64,000 bases of DNA from Fontisubflavum oceani (GTDB lineage: Bacteria; Pseudomonadota; Alphaproteobacteria; Rhodobacterales; Rhodobacteraceae). Location: NCBI RefSeq assembly GCF_030407165.1, contig NZ_CP129111.1, forward strand, positions 434,001-498,000. Reading direction: 5' to 3'. Below the pieces are notes generated by a model, which was given only the letters and a program-made list of their open reading frames with translations, made no database searches and was not told where the DNA came from. A program made the translations under genes and the position numbers. Below, piece after piece: positions 52,229-63,631 of the stretch; within the stretch, counting starts at the first letter, position 1; each line of letters opens with the position of its first letter.

Positions 52229-52363
52229 GCTGGCCCCCGATGCGTCTACCGTTGCGGCATGGCGCGCGGGCTAGGTATGTGCTTTCTACACCATCCGGGG
52301 TTGAGACGCCGCACATCGTGGCTCATATCAAGGGAACCGTGATTTCACCCTTGAGGATGTTTG

Positions 52364-54190
52364 ATGCAACTGCCCTTCCCCGCCCCGACCCGCGATGCCG
52401 CAACTGAAACCGGGGGCGCGCCGTTGGGCGATCTGCCGGAATGGGATTTGAGCGATCTTTATGCGGGCGAAGATGCGCCGGAACTGGCGCGTGACCTGGA
52501 CTGGCTGGAAGGCGAATGCGCCGATTTCGCGGTGACTTATCAAGGGAAGCTGGCCGACCTGTCTGCGTCAGACATGCTGGACTGCGTGCTGCGCTATGAA
52601 AAGATCGATGTGATCGGCGGGCGGATCATGTCTTTCGCGGGTCTGCGCTATTACCAGCACACGACCGACCCCGAGCGGGCGAAATTCATGTCCGATTGTC
52701 AGGACAAGATCACGGCCATCACCACGCCGCTGGTGTTCTTCTCACTCGAGTTCAACCGGATCGAGGACGCGGCGCTTGAGGCACTTCTGGCGGAAAATGC
52801 CGATCTGGCCCGTTACAGACCGGTGTTTGACCGGATGCGGGCCATGAAACCGCATCAGCTTTCCGATGAGTTGGAACAGTTTTTGCATGATCAATCCACC
52901 GTTGGCGCCGCCGCCTGGAACAAGCTTTTTGACGAGACCATCGCCGGGCTGACATTCGAGATCGATGGCGAGCGTTTAGGGATCGAGGCGACACTGAACC
53001 TTCTAACCGAGCAAGATCGCAGCAAACGCGAGGCAGGTGCGCGGGCCTTAGCCGCGACCTTCCAAGGGCAGCTTGGGCTGTTCTCGCGTGTCCATAACAC
53101 ACTGGCGAAAGAGAAAGAGATCGAAGATCGCTGGCGCAAGCTGCCTACACCGCAAGCGGGCCGGCATTTGGCCAATCATGTGGAACCCGAGGTGGTCGAG
53201 GCGCTCCGAAACGCCGTGGTTGCCGCCTACCCCCGCCTGTCGCACCGGTATTATGCGTTGAAAGCCAAATGGTTGGGCCTCGATACGTTGGAGGTTTGGG
53301 ATCGGAACGCGCCTTTGCCGATGGAAGATACCAAGCTGGTCGGTTGGGAGGAGGCGCGCGCCACAGTGACGGATGCATATGCCGCCTTTGATCCGCGCAT
53401 GGCGGAGTTGGCGGAACCGTTTTTCACCGATGGCTGGATCGATGCAGGCGTGAAAGAGGGCAAAGCGCCGGGTGCGTTTGCGCATCCGACCGTGGTCGAT
53501 GTGCATCCTTATGTGATGCTGAACTATCTCGGAAAACCCCGCGATGTCATGACCTTGGCGCATGAATTGGGGCATGGCGTGCATCAACGCCTGGCCGCCG
53601 GGCAAGGCGAGTTGCTTTCTTCGACCCCGCTAACTCTGGCCGAAACCGCCTCCGTCTTTGGCGAGATGCTCACCTTCCGCAAATTGCTCGACGCGGCGGA
53701 GACACCGGAGCAGAAGAAAGTGCTGCTCGCGGGCAAGGTGGAGGACATGATCAACACCGTGATCCGCCAGATCGCGTTTTACGATTTCGAATGCAAACTG
53801 CATGACGCCCGCCGCGAAGGGGAACTGACACCCGACGATATCAACGCGCTTTGGATGAGCGTGCAGGCCGAAAGCCTGGGCCCGGTGTTCAATTTCATGG
53901 AGGGGTATGAGAGCTTCTGGGCCTATATCCCGCATTTCGTGCATTCGCCATTTTACGTCTATGCTTATGCCTTCGGCGACGGGCTGGTGAACGCGCTTTA
54001 CGCGGTCTATGCCGAGGGCGAAGAAGGCTTCGAAGAGAAGTATTTCGAGATGCTGGAAGCGGGCGGATCGAAGCACCACAAGGAGCTTCTGGCCCCCTTT
54101 GGGTTGGATGCCTCCGACCCGGCGTTCTGGGACAAGGGCCTCAGCATGATCGAGGGCTTCATCGACGAGTTGGAGGCGATGGAGGGGTGA
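52364..54190 (+). CDS. pepF: Oligoendopeptidase F
   Basis: Zinc metallopeptidase of family M3 that cleaves short peptides in the cytoplasm, 608 residues. The zinc motif HELGHGVHQ lies near residue 390 in MTLAHELGHGVHQRLAAGQGE, with the third ligand glutamate in LAETASVFGEML. The ATG at 52364 has GAGG seven bases upstream; a TTG just before is in frame. It is followed after three bases by a small membrane protein gene. Confidence 0.93.
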   Translation: MQLPFPAPTRDAATETGGAPLGDLPEWDLSDLYAGEDAPELARDLDWLEGECADFAVTYQGKLADLSASDMLDCVLRYEKIDVIGGRIMSFAGLRYYQHTTDPERAKFMSDCQDKITAITTPLVFFSLEFNRIEDAALEALLAENADLARYRPVFDRMRAMKPHQLSDELEQFLHDQSTVGAAAWNKLFDETIAGLTFEIDGERLGIEATLNLLTEQDRSKREAGARALAATFQGQLGLFSRVHNTLAKEKEIEDRWRKLPTPQAGRHLANHVEPEVVEALRNAVVAAYPRLSHRYYALKAKWLGLDTLEVWDRNAPLPMEDTKLVGWEEARATVTDAYAAFDPRMAELAEPFFTDGWIDAGVKEGKAPGAFAHPTVVDVHPYVMLNYLGKPRDVMTLAHELGHGVHQRLAAGQGELLSSTPLTLAETASVFGEMLTFRKLLDAAETPEQKKVLLAGKVEDMINTVIRQIAFYDFECKLHDARREGELTPDDINALWMSVQAESLGPVFNFMEGYESFWAYIPHFVHSPFYVYAYAFGDGLVNALYAVYAEGEEGFEEKYFEMLEAGGSKHHKELLAPFGLDASDPAFWDKGLSMIEGFIDELEAMEG

Positions 54191-54193
54191 CCC

Positions 54194-54430
54194 ATGCCCG
54201 ATCAGCCCGCAAGACGCACGTTTAAGGGACGTTTGAAACGCGGGCTGGTTCGGGTCCGAACCCACGTCCCACCGGGCCTGCGCCTGCTGCTCGGCCTTAT
54301 CCTGATCGTGGGCGGCGTGTTTGGGTTCTTACCTGTGTTGGGCTTCTGGATGATCCCACTTGGCATCGCCATCGCCGCGCTTGATATCCTCCCAATCTGG
54401 CGTTGGCTGCGTGGACAGCGCAGGCAGTAA
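54194..54430 (+). CDS. Small membrane protein after pepF
   Basis: A 78-residue protein: a basic start (RRTFKGRLKRGLVRVRTHV), then two hydrophobic helices (GLRLLLGLILIVGGVFGFLPVLGFWMIPLGIAIAALDI in outline), then a basic end (WRWLRGQRRQ). Similar two-helix proteins are widespread in alphaproteobacteria and of unknown function. It starts three bases after the pepF stop and is surely co-transcribed with it. Confidence 0.75.
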   Translation: MPDQPARRTFKGRLKRGLVRVRTHVPPGLRLLLGLILIVGGVFGFLPVLGFWMIPLGIAIAALDILPIWRWLRGQRRQ

Positions 54431-54517
54431 TGTCTGCGCGTTGTCGGCGCATCGGATGTCGTCGGCGCTGGATATGCGCCAAAGGCGGCGCATCAAACCT
54501 CTTTTGAGACCGGGGAG

Positions 54518-56582
54518 TTACCGGCGCCCTTCGCGCAGCCAAGCCCCCACCATCAGCGCCGCTGCAAGCAACAGGAACAGCCATGACGCGATAAGCGGCG
54601 TAACGGTCACATCTGTGGTCAAATAGGCCGCACGTGGGGTCAGGCCGATCCACCCTCGGCCCGCCGCATTCCGCCCTTCCGACACGCGGCGGAGGTCGGG
54701 CAAGCCATCTTCGAGGCGCAAAATGCCGCCCCGCATCGGATTGATCGCGGGCGCTAGGCGATCTCCGCTGGCGATGGTTTCCTCAAACTCGCGTGGCGCG
54801 GCAGGGCCTAGCGCGACCACGGCTTCCATATCGCCCTCGCGCAACCGATAAAGCCCCTGTTCGACGCCGTCATATGTCGCCACGAACTGCCCCGGTGCCG
54901 TCTCTTCCAACTCCAACACGATCTGGGATCCGTCTGGCGCGGTGACGGTGACGTCACCCACCTCTTCGGCCAAACTCTGCCGGGTGATCTGGATGCTTTG
55001 CCCATCGGCCAAGGCGCGCAGCGCCTCTTCCTCCAGGTCCGGTTCGCCCATCATCCAATGCGCCAGGCGGCGCAGCATCTCCAATTGCGGCCCGCCTCCC
55101 TCATAGCCGCGATCCCAGAGCCAGGCATGATCTGAGGCCAATAGCGCCACACGCCCCTCGCCAACCCGATCAAGCATCAGCAGGGGTGCATCTTCGGCCC
55201 CGGTCATCACGGTTTGCCCCGCCCGCTCGATCAGTTCGATCTGCCGGAACCAGCGCCCCCAGGGCACATCGCCCTCGTCCAGCGCACCCGGGGCTTGATC
55301 AAGCCCGGTGGTCACCGGATGCCGCGCGCCGAGGTCTGAGATTTGCGGCAGGAACGGTGCCTCGACCACGCGCGCCGTTGGTTGGCCTGGTAGAATCTCC
55401 GCAAGGGGGTGCGATAAAGCGAATCCGCGCTGGCGAAATCAGGACCGGTCGCCATCAAAAGCGCGCCGCCGTCCTCCACATATCGCCGCACATTGTCGAG
55501 ATAGAGCATCGGCAGAATGCCGCGCCGTTGATAGCGGTCGAAAATGATCAGGTCGAACTCGTCAATCGCCTCCATGAACAGCTCCCGCGTCGGGAACGCG
55601 ATGAGGCTCAGCTCGGTCACCGGCACGCCATCTTGCCGATCCGGTGGGCGCAGAATGGTGAAATGCACCAGATCGACAGCCGGGTCGGATTTCAGAAGGT
55701 TGCGCCAGGTGCGTTGCCCCGGATGCGGCTGCCCCGAGACCAGCAACACCCGGAGCCGGTCGCGCACGCCGTTAATCTGCACAACGGCGGCATTGTTCCG
55801 GTCTGTCAACTCGCCCGGCGCGTCGGGCACGATGAACTGGATCACATTCATCCCCGCATGCGGCAGGGTCAGCGGCAAGGTGATGTCTTCCCCGACGGGC
55901 ACCTGGAAACTGAGCGGCGCATCGCCGTCGATGGAAATCAGCAGTTCAGACCGCCCGGCGACCCTTTCGGGCACCGCGCCTTGATCTTCGATCCGCAGGG
56001 CAGCGTCACCTCTTCGTCCAAGATCGCGAAGGCCGGGGCGTTCTGGACCAGCAAGCGCCGGTCCCAATCGCCGGCGCGACCGGTCAAAAGCGCGTGGATC
56101 GGTGCGGGCATGTCGGGCACAAGGCCCGCATCGTGTAACTGCCCATCGGTCAGCAAGATCGCCCCGGCGATCCGAGACCGCGGCAGATCGGCCATCAGCC
56201 CGGTCAGCGCTTGCATCAACAAGGTGCCGGAGTTGTCATCCCCATCGCCAACGCGGGTTTGACGCAGTTCCATGCCCAAGCTTGCGACCTCGGCCTCCAG
56301 CCCTGTGATCGCCTCGGCGATCTGTTCAGGGCGGTCAGAGAGGTTTTGGCTCGCGCTCTCGTCGATCACCAATAGGACGATATCACTGAGCGGCTCGCGT
56401 TCTTCGTTTTGCAGCGACGGGTTGGCCAGCGCCAGGAGCAGGGCCGCCGCCGCCAGGGCCCGGAATGGCCAGCCAGACAATCCGCGCCAAAGCGCCAAAG
56501 CGGTGATCAAAAGGGCAACGCCAGTCAGGCCCCAAATCAGGGGCCAAGGCAAAAGCGGGTCGAAGAGGAGATCACTGGCCAT
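54518..56582 (-). CDS. Bat-like membrane protein, two frameshifts
   Basis: Last gene of the MoxR-DUF58 operon. It starts with two hydrophobic helices, has a von Willebrand-like stretch (VLLVIDESASQNLSDRPEQI), a glutamine-amidotransferase-like region (FDLIIFDRYQRRGILPML) and a C-terminal helix (LIASWLFLLLAAALMVG). Two one-base losses break the frame, in the GGG at 55998-56000 and the GGGGG at 55415-55419; restoring both gives 688 residues. The ATG at 56582 (MASDLLFDPLLPW) starts four bases past the DUF4159 gene. It probably works with the MoxR ATPase at the inner membrane. The breaks look like sequencing errors. Confidence 0.82.
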
Positions 56583-56586
56583 CGCG

Positions 56587-59344
56587 CTACTGCCCCAACC
56601 GATCAAGCAGAGCGGGCACATGCACCTGGTCGGATTTGTAATTCCCGCTCAACACATGCATCACCAGATTGACCCCAAACCGATGCGCGATCTCGCGTTG
56701 CCGTTCGCCCGTGAACCCGCGCCCGACAGGGAAAAGAGGGCGCCCACTCGCGTCCACCGCCCAGGCTGCCGCCCAATCATTGCCGCCAATCACCACCGGT
56801 GTGACCCCATCATTGAGGTTGCGAAACGGCATACCGTCGATCTGCTCCGCATCTGGCGGGGACGCCTCAACCCAAACATCACGGCTCAGGTGGCGGCCCG
56901 GGAAATCTTGCAGAAGATAGAAGGTGCGGGTCAGCACGTGATCCGAGGGGATCGGCTCTAACGGGGGTATGTCGAGCGGGGCCGCCAGTTGCCGAAGCCG
57001 CCGACCGGTCGGCGTGGCCGCGCCGAAGCCGCCCAAATCCGCATCGCGTGTGTCGAACACGATCATCCCGCCCGAGCGCAGATAGGTGTTGAGCCGAGCG
57101 TAAGCTTCCGCTGACGGCAGCGGCTGATCCGGCGAGATCGGCCAGTACAGCATCGGGAAGAACGCCAGTTCATCGGTTTCCAGATTCACGCCGATGGGCG
57201 GTGCGGGTTCGACCGACGTCCGCTGCCAAAGCGTGTTGGAAAGGCCCTGGAAGCCCGGCGCGGCTGACATCGTCCATCCGCGCGTTGCCGGTTTCTACAT
57301 AGGCTAGGGTGATCTCCGAAGTGGCCAGCAGGGCCAGCTCGTCCTCGACGCTTTGCTGCGCCTCCGCCATCGGCGCGAGACCAAATGCCAAGGCCATAAC
57401 AGCCGCGCCGCGCGCCAAGCCGGACAAACGGCCCGACAACCAAAGCGCCGCGAGCACATCCAGCATCAACAGCGCAAGCGCCGCCGTCAGAAACGCCGCC
57501 ATCAGATCGGTTGGCGCAATGACGGAGAGGCCCTCAACCGGCACATCCCGGGGCCAGACCGCTGGCGCCAAGACCGTCTCTGGCCCAATTACGTTCCGCG
57601 CGACGCGCCGTTCCGATCCGGCATAGAGCCCCGGCAAAATCTCGGCAGAGAGCGGCGCTTCGGCAAGGTCGGCCCCTGACACACCTGGCCGCGCGCCTGC
57701 ATCCCGCAACACGCCGAACCCGTCCAAGACTTGTTCCGGCACCCAAGTAACGCCCTCCAAATCGGCAGCCGCCGGATTCACAGGGCGGGTCGAGATCGCC
57801 AACCGCTCCAACATCTGCACGAAGAGGCCCGAGAGCGGCAGGCTCGACCATTCCGCATTGGCCGTCACATGGAACAGCACGACACCGCCCTGACCCAGAG
57901 TTGTGCGCGTCACGAGCGGTGTGCCATCGGCCAAGGCCGCGATCGTCCGCTCCGACAGCATCGGGTCCGGCTGCGCCAAAACTTGGCTGGTGACATTCAC
58001 ATCCTCAGGGATCAGCAGGCCATAAAACGGCGAGTCTTCGGCGAAGGGCCGAAGCGCTTTCGGCTCGCCCCAGCTCATCGCGCCGCCGACCGTGCGCCCG
58101 CCTTCGCGGAGGCGTACGGGCAAAAGTGGGTCCATCTCAGCCCGGGCAATGTCGGAAGCCGCCAAGCGCGGACCGGCGAAACGAACCAGCAAGCCACCGT
58201 CCTGCACCCATGCGGTCAGGCCCTCCTGCTCATCCGGGCTCAACTGCGCCACATCGGCCAGGATGATCACGTCGGGGCTGGCGAGAAGCAGATCGGAAAG
58301 CGCCCCTTCCAGCAAATCCGCCGTTGGTTCCAGGGCCTCGCGCAGGAAATGCAGCGGCGAGAGCAAGACCTGCCCCTCGCGCTCGGGCGCCCCGGAGATC
58401 AGGGCGATCTCACGGCGTTGCAAGCTGTCATCGGTCAATGACACGGCGCCAGCGCTCCGCGCGCCGGTCATTTCAAACCGGGTGATCCTGTTGCGCAACT
58501 CCGGCGGCAGGCTCAGCGCCAGTTCCGCCGCCATCTCCCCACCGTCGAAACGCAGGGTGTCGCGCGCCAATTCTCGCGGGGTGCCAGCCGGGTCCAAGCC
58601 GAAGGCGGCCACAGGCATGTCGCGCGGTTCTGTCGTGCCCAAGCGCATTGCTGGAATGACGATCAGCCCATCTTCGAACCGGGGCGGTGCCAGAGCCACC
58701 ACGTCGCGCGCGCCTTGGAACACGCTGAGCGGGCCCAAATCCTGAAATGCATCAATCAGATCGCCGCGCCCCGCGCGGTCGACCCCATCGGAGATCCAAG
58801 CGACTTCTAGCGGGCCCTCCAAACCGTCGACCCAATCGACAGCCGCCGCCATGTCGGGCGCATAGGGGCGCGGCGCAAGGTTCGGCACCCGCTGCGCCCA
58901 GGCATTTGCGGCCTGCAGCGGCAACGCGCCGTCAGCGTGCTCCCCCAATCGCACCAGGGCGACGGGGCGACCCGCACGGCCCGCTTCGTCCAAAAGCAAG
59001 CTCACCCGGTCAAGCCGCGCTTGCCAGTCGCCCGCGCTGGCCCAGGATGCATCCATCGCGATCAGGAGCGGCCCTTCGCCGGGGCGATCCTCTTCGGGGT
59101 TCAAAACCGGCCCCGCGAAACCAATGATCGCGGCGGCCACCGCCAACATGCGCAACAGCAACAGCCACCACGGTGTTTTGTCCGACTGGCTGTCGTCATC
59201 TCTTAGCCCCAAAAGCAGGGCGACACCGGGGAAGCGCCGCCGGATCGGCGCGGGTGGCACAGCGCGGAGCAACCACCACAAGATCGGCAGCACGATCAGC
59301 GTGATCAGCAAGAGTGGTGTGGTGAAGGCCAGAGAGGACAGCAT
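56587..59344 (-). CDS. BatA-domain/DUF4159 protein, one frameshift
   Basis: A large membrane protein of about 918 residues. The N-terminus (FTTPLLLITLIVLPILWWLL, then a second helix near 60-80) is the aerotolerance BatA-type double-helix domain, a VWA-like segment follows (LLIAMDASWASAGDW), then a long soluble part, a helix pair near 640-690, and a C-terminal DUF4159 domain (FFPMLYWPISPDQPLPSAEA, FDTRDADLGG). One C too many at 57249-57250 breaks the frame just before DUF4159 (AGL-QGLSNTLWQRTSVEP). The ATG at 59344 overlaps the DUF58 stop by one base (TAATG). Confidence 0.88.
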
Positions 59345-60230
59345 TACCGGGCCCGATCCAACATATTGTAGAGCCAGAGCAAAGTCGGCTCGCCGGATTT
59401 GTCGGTGTGGTGGCAGTGATAGCGCCAGCCGGTGCGCCGGGTGATCTCTTTCAGGCGGGCCTTCCGTTCGGCCAGCCGCTCCAAATAGGCGTCGCGGAGG
59501 CTTTTGGCTTTCAGCGTCTCAAACCGGATCGTCCCGGACATGCTTTCAAACAGCGTCCGCCCATCGAAGGAAAAAAGCTCTTCCTGCGGATCCAACACCT
59601 GCACCAAAGCGCCCTTTACACCCCGATCTGCGGCCTGGCCCAAGACGGTCTCAATCGCCGACGGATCACCCAAGAAGTCCGAGAAGAACACCGCCCGACT
59701 GCCCACGGGCAAAACGCGCGGCTTCGGCGCGCCATAGTCGCCCGGCTCATGACTGTCCATCAAAGCGGAGGCCATGCGGATCAACTGCGCCTCGCCCCCG
59801 CGTGGGGGATCGACCAGATGCGTCAGGCCCACCCGTTCACCGCCGCGCACCGCCAGGATGCTCAAGGCCATCGCCAAGGTCTGTGCCCGCCTCAGCTTCG
59901 ACGGTCGAGATTTGTCGCCCGTGAAGGTCATCGAGGCGGCATCATCCACCCCAATCATCAGCGATTGCGCCGCCTGCCACTCGGTTTGCCGCACGAAATG
60001 GCCATCTGCCCGTGCCGAGCGGCGCCAATCGATGCTGCGATAGGCATCGCCAGCCTCGGCGGCGCGGTATTGCCAGAATTCGTCGCCCGTTCCGGCCCGT
60101 TTGCGACCATGTTCGCCCAAAAGGATCGTCGCCGCCAAATGCTGCGCCTCCACCAAAAGCGGCGGCAGGCTGCGCGCAACGGATTCCGATCTGGAGCGAA
60201 GCGTCTCGGGCGTATGAAGCGCGGTGTCGC

Positions 60231-60234
<4 letters not shown>
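59344..60234 (-). CDS. DUF58 domain protein
   Basis: A 296-residue cytoplasmic protein of the DUF58 family, which has a von Willebrand A-like fold. It shows the signature GTGDEFWQYRAAEAGDAYRSIDWRRSARADGHFVRQTEW in outline (residues about 48-86) and a metal-site-like segment MIGVDDAASM. In this operon type it partners with the MoxR ATPase, which overlaps it upstream by four bases, and with the Bat-like membrane proteins downstream. Confidence 0.92.
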
Positions 60235-61238
<1,004 letters not shown>

Positions 61239-61313
61239 GGCAATGCTCCACAAGGTGAATATGTTGTGTCTAAGTAAACCGAACTATTGCCCCGACCACA
61301 AACGGCAAAAGAC

Positions 61314-61904
61314 ATGTCTGGACAAAACATTGTGACCCCTGATGCCGAAAGCCTGATGGCGTCGGCGAAAGCTGCCCAAAAAGACGGCAAACTCCCGCCT
61401 GTGCATCTCTGGAACCCGCCATTCTGCGGCGATCTGGATATGGAGATCAAACGCGACGGGACCTGGTTCTACAATGGTACGCCGATTGGTCGCGCGCCGT
61501 TGGTCCGGCTTTTCTCGTCGATCTTGAAGCTGGAGGACGGCAAATACTTCCTGGTCACGCCGGTGGAGAAGGTCGGCATTCGGGTCGAAGACGCGCCCTT
61601 TGTCGCACAGGATTTCGAGGCGGCGGGGGATGGACCTGCGCAGGTGATCACCTTCACCACCCATGTGGGCGATACGGTGACCGCCGGGGCCGAAAACCCG
61701 ATCCGCGTGATCCGTGACGCAAGCGGCGAGCCCTCGCCCTATGTTATGGTCCGCGCCGGCATGGAGGCGCTGATCGACCGCAAAAGCTTCTATCGGCTGG
61801 TCGATTTGGGCGTCGCGCATTGCCATGAGGACGTAAACTGGTTCGGCGTCTGGTCGGGCGGTATGTTCTTTCCAATTATCCCGGTGTCAGAGCTCAATAT
61901 CTGA
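61314..61904 (+). CDS. DUF1285 protein
   Basis: A 196-residue protein of the DUF1285 family. It has VHLWNPPFCGDLDMEIKRDGTWFYNGTPIGRAPLVRLFSSIL in outline (residues about 28-70), then YFLVTPVEKVGIRVEDAPF, the family core. DUF1285 is of unknown function and very often lies divergent from the MoxR-DUF58 operon in alphaproteobacteria, as here, which suggests a shared role in envelope stress. The ATG at 61314 starts MSGQNIVTPDAE. Confidence 0.88.
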   Translation: MSGQNIVTPDAESLMASAKAAQKDGKLPPVHLWNPPFCGDLDMEIKRDGTWFYNGTPIGRAPLVRLFSSILKLEDGKYFLVTPVEKVGIRVEDAPFVAQDFEAAGDGPAQVITFTTHVGDTVTAGAENPIRVIRDASGEPSPYVMVRAGMEALIDRKSFYRLVDLGVAHCHEDVNWFGVWSGGMFFPIIPVSELNI

Positions 61905-61918
61905 CCCGAGGTGACAGG

Positions 61919-61942
61919 CTCCTGACAGAACGCTGTCAGGAG
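61919..61942 (+). repeat. Perfect hairpin after the DUF1285 gene
   Basis: CTCCTGACAG (61919-61928) and CTGTCAGGAG (61933-61942) are perfectly complementary around the loop AACG. It starts 14 bases after the DUF1285 stop and 48 bases before the VOC gene. No T tract follows, so it is either a weak terminator, an mRNA 3' stabiliser or an operator for the VOC gene; a GACAG word is repeated just upstream. Confidence 0.5.
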
Positions 61943-61989
61943 GGGTATGCGATAGAGGTTGGGCAAATTCCGAAACATGGAGCCCAAAC

Positions 61990-62364
61990 ATGCCTGTTCA
62001 CCCCCAACATACCGTCTGCTGGTTTGAGATCCCGGTCAGCGACCTTGAGAAATCCATCGCCTTTTACGACGCTGTGCTCGATACCAACCTGACCATCGAC
62101 AACAATGGTCCGAACCCTATGGCGATGTTCCCGACCTCAGACACCACCAATGGTATCTCTGGCCATCTCTACCCCGGCACACCTTCAGAGCATGGCTCGA
62201 CGATTCATCTGGTCGCTCCCGATGATCTGGCCGCGACGCGCAAACGGGTTGAAGCGGCGGGCGGGAAGGTGGAAAGCCCTGACATTCCGCTGCCATCAGG
62301 GGCATTTTTCTATGCCCGCGATCTCGATGGGAACTCCATCGGCTTCTTCCAGTTCAACAGCTGA
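61990..62364 (+). CDS. VOC/glyoxalase family protein
   Basis: A 124-residue single-domain VOC protein. It begins HTVCWFEIPVSDLEKSIAFYDAVLDTNL, has HLYPGTPSEHGSTIHLVAPDDL and ends SGAFFYARDLDGNSIGFFQFNS, the two beta-alpha-beta-beta-beta halves. It lies 48 bases ahead of a WYL-domain regulator on the same strand; pairs of VOC genes with YafY-like regulators are common. The substrate is unknown. Confidence 0.85.
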   Translation: MPVHPQHTVCWFEIPVSDLEKSIAFYDAVLDTNLTIDNNGPNPMAMFPTSDTTNGISGHLYPGTPSEHGSTIHLVAPDDLAATRKRVEAAGGKVESPDIPLPSGAFFYARDLDGNSIGFFQFNS

Positions 62365-62412
62365 GAGGAACGCGCTGGCCCCCACCCCGGGGGCCGCGCT
62401 ACCCTATTTCTC

Positions 62413-63111
62413 ATGCGACGCGCTGACCGCCTGTTTCAAATCGTCCAGCTTCTGCGCTCCGGCAAGCTGACCACCGCACGGTATCTGGCCGAGGCGCTGG
62501 AGGTTTCCGAGCGCACGATCTATCGCGATATCGCCCATTTGATCGGCTCGGGCCTGCCCATAGATGGCGAGGCCGGTTTGGGTTATCTGATGCGGGCGGG
62601 CTATGACCTCCCGCCTTTGATGTTCACCACCGAAGAGATCGTGGCCTTGACCGCAGGTGCCCGGATGATCCGGGCCTGGGGTGGCGCCGCCATGGTGCGC
62701 GGGGCGGATCAAGCGCTCGACAAGATCACCAGTGTTCTGCCCGATGACGCCCGCGCCCGTGCCGAGGCCGTTGCGATCCACGCCATGCCGCGCGCGAATA
62801 TGACCGAGGCCCTGCGCGAAACCATCGATCAGCTTGAGGCCGCTGTGACCAAACGCGAGCGGATCGCCATTGCCTATACCGATGAGGCGGGCAACAACAC
62901 CGACCGGACCGTCCGCCCGGTCGGGCTTTGGTATTGGGGGCCGGTCTGGACCCTTGTCGCCTGGTGTGAGTTGCGCGCAGATTTCCGTATGTTCCGACTG
63001 GATCGGATCGGCACGGCCGAAAGCGCCGGGGCCTTCAACCCGGAACCGGGTCAAGGTTTGCAAGACTTCTACGCCCAACAATTGGCGCGCTACGGCTGCG
63101 ATCCGCACTAG
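62413..63111 (+). CDS. YafY-type HTH/WYL regulator
   Basis: A 232-residue transcription regulator. The N-terminal winged helix-turn-helix is RRADRLFQIVQLLRSGKLTT with ARYLAEALEVSERTIYRDIAHL (residues about 2-43), then a linker, and the WYL effector-binding domain in the second half (TVRPVGLWYWGPVWTLVAWCELR and DFRMFRLDRI). WYL domains bind nucleic acid or small ligands. It lies 48 bases after the VOC gene and may control it; nothing suggests a defence system around it. Confidence 0.9.
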   Translation: MRRADRLFQIVQLLRSGKLTTARYLAEALEVSERTIYRDIAHLIGSGLPIDGEAGLGYLMRAGYDLPPLMFTTEEIVALTAGARMIRAWGGAAMVRGADQALDKITSVLPDDARARAEAVAIHAMPRANMTEALRETIDQLEAAVTKRERIAIAYTDEAGNNTDRTVRPVGLWYWGPVWTLVAWCELRADFRMFRLDRIGTAESAGAFNPEPGQGLQDFYAQQLARYGCDPH

Positions 63112-63189
63112 TCGGTTTGTGACTTGCCGCATCAGCGGGGATGTTTATTGTCACCGTCAATTACTATGCCCACCGTGCCGGAGGCCCGA

Positions 63190-63420
63190 ATGATCCCTGC
63201 CCGCTTCGCCCATATTCTTTTTGGCCTGCTTTTGTCAGGTATGATGTCGTTTCTCGTCTCCGGTATCGCCACCTTTCGCGCCGCCGGATTGGCCGACGGA
63301 TTTGTTGGGCTCTGGATGACGTCATGGTTGAATTCCTGGGCCGTGGCCTTCCCGGCGGTCCTGATCGTCGCCCCAATCACCCGCCGTTTGGTGGCGCGTC
63401 TGGTGCGCGCAGACACTTAA
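63190..63420 (+). CDS. DUF2798 membrane protein
   Basis: A 76-residue two-helix membrane protein of the DUF2798 family. The helices are FAHILFGLLLSGMMSFLVSGIAT and WAVAFPAVLIVAPITRRLVARLV, with the conserved WMTSWLNSWAVAFP between them. The ATG at 63190 has GGAGG five bases upstream. The function of the family is unknown. Confidence 0.88.
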   Translation: MIPARFAHILFGLLLSGMMSFLVSGIATFRAAGLADGFVGLWMTSWLNSWAVAFPAVLIVAPITRRLVARLVRADT

Positions 63421-63572
63421 TCTGAGATTTCTTTGAACCGCTTCGACTGGCTGCCCGACACATGATCGGACGTGGCACCGTTTGGCTGCCTATCGCGCAT
63501 CTTTGCGCGACAGGATCACAGCCTTGCTGCGGTGACACGCTCCGGTTTTGAGCAGCAACGTCCTTTTAGCCA

Positions 63573-63600
63573 CGGCCCCGCTTCGGCGGGGCCGTCTTTT
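63573..63600 (+). terminator. Intrinsic terminator
   Basis: A 9-bp stem CGGCCCCGC (63573-63581) / GCGGGGCCG (63586-63594) with the stable loop TTCG, followed by TCTTTT. It is a strong plus-strand intrinsic terminator. It lies about 150 bases after the DUF2798 stop, leaving a GC-rich leader-like stretch (63421-63572) that could be a small RNA, but I see no proof. On the minus strand it lies beyond the MarR-type gene and lacks a T tract. Confidence 0.85.
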
Positions 63601-63631
63601 CCCAACCGAGACCAAATCCCGGCCTTACCGC

